Shown one piece after another: positions 31,617 through 33,084 of a DNA stretch of 33,084 nucleotides (position 1 is its first letter; every line of letters starts with the position of its first letter). The DNA is from JBGSKV01 sp041740975. Lineage in GTDB: Bacteria > Bdellovibrionota_B > Oligoflexia > Oligoflexales > JALZUQ01. Made by a program: the position numbers and the translations under genes. The stretch is from positions 1 to 33,084 of the forward strand of contig JBGSKV010000026.1 in assembly GCA_041740975.1 (NCBI GenBank), written 5' to 3'. Under the pieces are notes generated by a model. The model was not told where the DNA came from, searched no databases, and saw only the letters and a program-made list of their open reading frames with translations.

Positions 31617-31720
31617 TAAATAGGGTCCACCCGACCATTTCCGATTTAAAATAAAAACCCGCCGATGATTTTCAGCGGGTTTCTATTTTAAATCGGAAAT
31701 GGTCGGGTGGACCCTATTTA
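31617..31720. repeat. 104-bp inverted-repeat element, copy 2 (terminator-like)
   Basis: The outer arms are the same 35 bases as in copy 1 (begin TAAATAGGGTCCACCCGACC, continue ATTTCCGATTTAAAA), in perfect inverted orientation. The inner core differs: TAAAAACCCGCCGA / TCAGCGGGTTTCTA, with two mismatches and a larger loop. The right end supplies the last Lys codon and TAG stop of purD on the minus strand (AAA TAG within TAAATAGGG). It would also terminate the purD transcript. Confidence 0.92.
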
Positions 31721-33012
31721 TGGTTTTGGGCAATATCTTCGCGAAAATGACTGTCAGGCCAGAACTCTTGCACGGTTTCAACAAGGTGATACGCGCGTTG
31801 CGCAGCAGTATCCAAATCCTCAGCTGTGGCGACGCAAGTGATGACGCGGCCTTTTCCGGTTTCCACAGTGTGGTTTTCAGCAAATTTTACGGATGCAGCA
31901 AAAACTTGGCGATTGCGTTGATGCGCAAAAAGTTCGAGCGGAAGTTCTGCGCTGCGTCCAGGTTTGCCTTCGCCGTAAGGATAGTCCAAAGAAGACATGA
32001 CAACACCTGCCGTAGGTTTCAAATCTTCATTCGGTGATTCTAATGGCTCCGAATGAAGTCCAAGATGTTTCAGTATCATGGCTAGCCAATCTCTTTGATC
32101 CGCAACGGCAAGGATTTGTGCTTCGGGATCACCGAGGCGACAGTTAAACTCGACGACCTGCGGCCCAATCTTCGGGTGCCACATGAGTCCGACATACAAA
32201 AATCCCGTGTACGGAATAGCCTTATATTTAAGGGTTTTGAGGAGAGGTTCGACGACTTCCGCCAGCACTCTTTTTTGCGCATCAGCGGGAAGCCAACTCA
32301 CAGGAGTGTAACTTCCCATGCCACCCGTATTGGGACCTTCATCGCCGTTTTGCAAACGTTTGTAGTCCACCGCAAAGCCGAGTGGCGTGTAAGAGTCTTT
32401 GCCGATCAAGCAAAAGAACGAACACTCGCGACCTTCCAAAAAATCTTCCACCAAAACAGTTTCGGCCGCTTCCGACATATTTTCATAAAGCCGAATCAAG
32501 GCCACCTCAACTTCATCTTCTTCGAAACAAACAAACACACCCTTGCCACCTGCCAGTCCACTCGCTTTCAAGACCACTGGTTTGCCCGTTTTCAAAATGG
32601 CGATTGCTTCTTTGCGACATTGCGTTTCTGTTTTGACTTCGCGACTGAACGCCGTCGGAATTTTTGCATCTGTCATGATGTCTTTGGCGAACGACTTTGA
32701 CGACTCTAATTGAGCTCCGTCTTGCTGCGGTCCAAAGCAAGGAATACCGAAGTTTTCGAGAATATTGGCAAGTCCTGTGGAGAGCGGCTGCTCGGGACCG
32801 ACAATGACAGCGTCGATCTTGGTCATTTTGCAAAAATCTGCAATTTCGGTGTGCGTCGCCGTAGGCCCTAGGTTCGTAGGAGTATTGATAAGAGATGAAC
32901 AGGCGGGATGGTCGGGCCACATCCAAAGCCCAGTTAGAAGGGGAGAGGCTTTGATTTTCCAGGCTATCGCGTGTTCGCGCGCTCCATTCCCGATCAATAA
33001 AATTTTGGCCAT
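31714..33012 (-). CDS. purD: Phosphoribosylamine--glycine ligase (GAR synthetase)
   Basis: A 432-residue ATP-grasp enzyme catalysing the second step of purine synthesis (5-phosphoribosylamine + glycine + ATP to GAR). N-terminal LIGNGAREHAIAWKI is the PurD signature. The ATP-grasp core has LKASGLAGGKGVFVCF, EDFLEGRECSFFCLIG, GPNTGGMGSYTP and the metal/ATP motif EFNCRLGDPEAQ. Length is normal. ATG 33012 is chosen over TTG 33036 because it gives the standard MAKILLIG start and AGAGGG lies about ten bases upstream. The last codon and stop come from the hairpin element at 31617-31720. Confidence 0.95.
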   Translation of the reverse strand: MAKILLIGNGAREHAIAWKIKASPLLTGLWMWPDHPACSSLINTPTNLGPTATHTEIADFCKMTKIDAVIVGPEQPLSTGLANILENFGIPCFGPQQDGAQLESSKSFAKDIMTDAKIPTAFSREVKTETQCRKEAIAILKTGKPVVLKASGLAGGKGVFVCFEEDEVEVALIRLYENMSEAAETVLVEDFLEGRECSFFCLIGKDSYTPLGFAVDYKRLQNGDEGPNTGGMGSYTPVSWLPADAQKRVLAEVVEPLLKTLKYKAIPYTGFLYVGLMWHPKIGPQVVEFNCRLGDPEAQILAVADQRDWLAMILKHLGLHSEPLESPNEDLKPTAGVVMSSLDYPYGEGKPGRSAELPLELFAHQRNRQVFAASVKFAENHTVETGKGRVITCVATAEDLDTAAQRAYHLVETVQEFWPDSHFREDIAQNHK

Positions 33013-33084
33013 CGCTTGCAAACCCTCTTTAGGCAAGAGTTTTAACGCGTCGCCTCAACCTTATCAATAACGAAGTTTTCAGGT

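Overview
The window looks like chromosomal DNA from a Gram-negative, flagellated proteobacterium-like organism, most likely in or near Bdellovibrionota (Bdellovibrio/Oligoflexia type). This placement is an inference. It rests on the many small exported lipoproteins, a beta-barrel protein ending in Trp, sigma-28-like promoters, a UbiB/AarF-family kinase, a LemA plus M48 peptidase pair, glutathione-dependent formaldehyde detoxification and a fused E1 alpha-beta dehydrogenase. No rRNA, tRNA, CRISPR array, prophage or transposase gene was seen. Coding density is high and gene orientation is mixed.

Layout, left to right. 1-444 has no gene but holds a long copy of a dispersed repeat. A lone type IV pilin-like gene (445-1029) follows. 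Two small lipoprotein genes on the minus strand (1126-1737 and 1966-2241) look like paralogues that share promoter layout and terminator type. A pabB-like chorismate-binding enzyme (2435-3637) follows a possible 16-codon leader ORF and hairpin. Next come an unknown lipoprotein (minus) and a DUF2721 membrane protein. Two tandemly duplicated lipoproteins with SdrD-B-like and GEVED-type domains (5380-7723) have UUG starts and copied sigma-28-like promoters. The segment 7880-14193 is a run of plus-strand genes: UbiB-like kinase, LemA, M48 peptidase with a TerB-like tail, alpha/beta hydrolase and EamA transporter. A 1026-residue subtilisin-like protease with FG-GAP/VCBS repeats overlaps a 513-residue exported protein (14428-19039).

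From 19139 to 24694 the genes lie on the minus strand: a beta-barrel protein, then the closely packed set purE - Sua5/YrdC - maf - fused E1 - yaiI. Divergent from purE is the two-gene formaldehyde detoxification operon (class III alcohol dehydrogenase and S-formylglutathione hydrolase, 24844-26787). Two tandem paralogous exported proteins follow, each with the same terminator stem. Then come a diheme cytochrome c lipoprotein (minus), a 749-residue Gln/Pro-rich exported protein with a strong sigma-28-like promoter, and purD (minus).

The most striking non-coding feature is a pair of about 103-bp hairpin elements (19037-19138 and 31617-31720). Each sits between convergent genes. Their outer 35-bp arms are identical, and they wrap different terminator cores. 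The element ends supply stop codons to the flanking genes. A second, unrelated dispersed repeat of the type GTCATTCAGAGCG...GCGAAGAATCTCC occurs at three places. The second theme is a set of three surface-lipoprotein-type genes, each preceded by a TCAA/TCAT-N15/16-(G/A)CCGATA(A/G) promoter. This suggests that they are expressed with the flagellar regulon.
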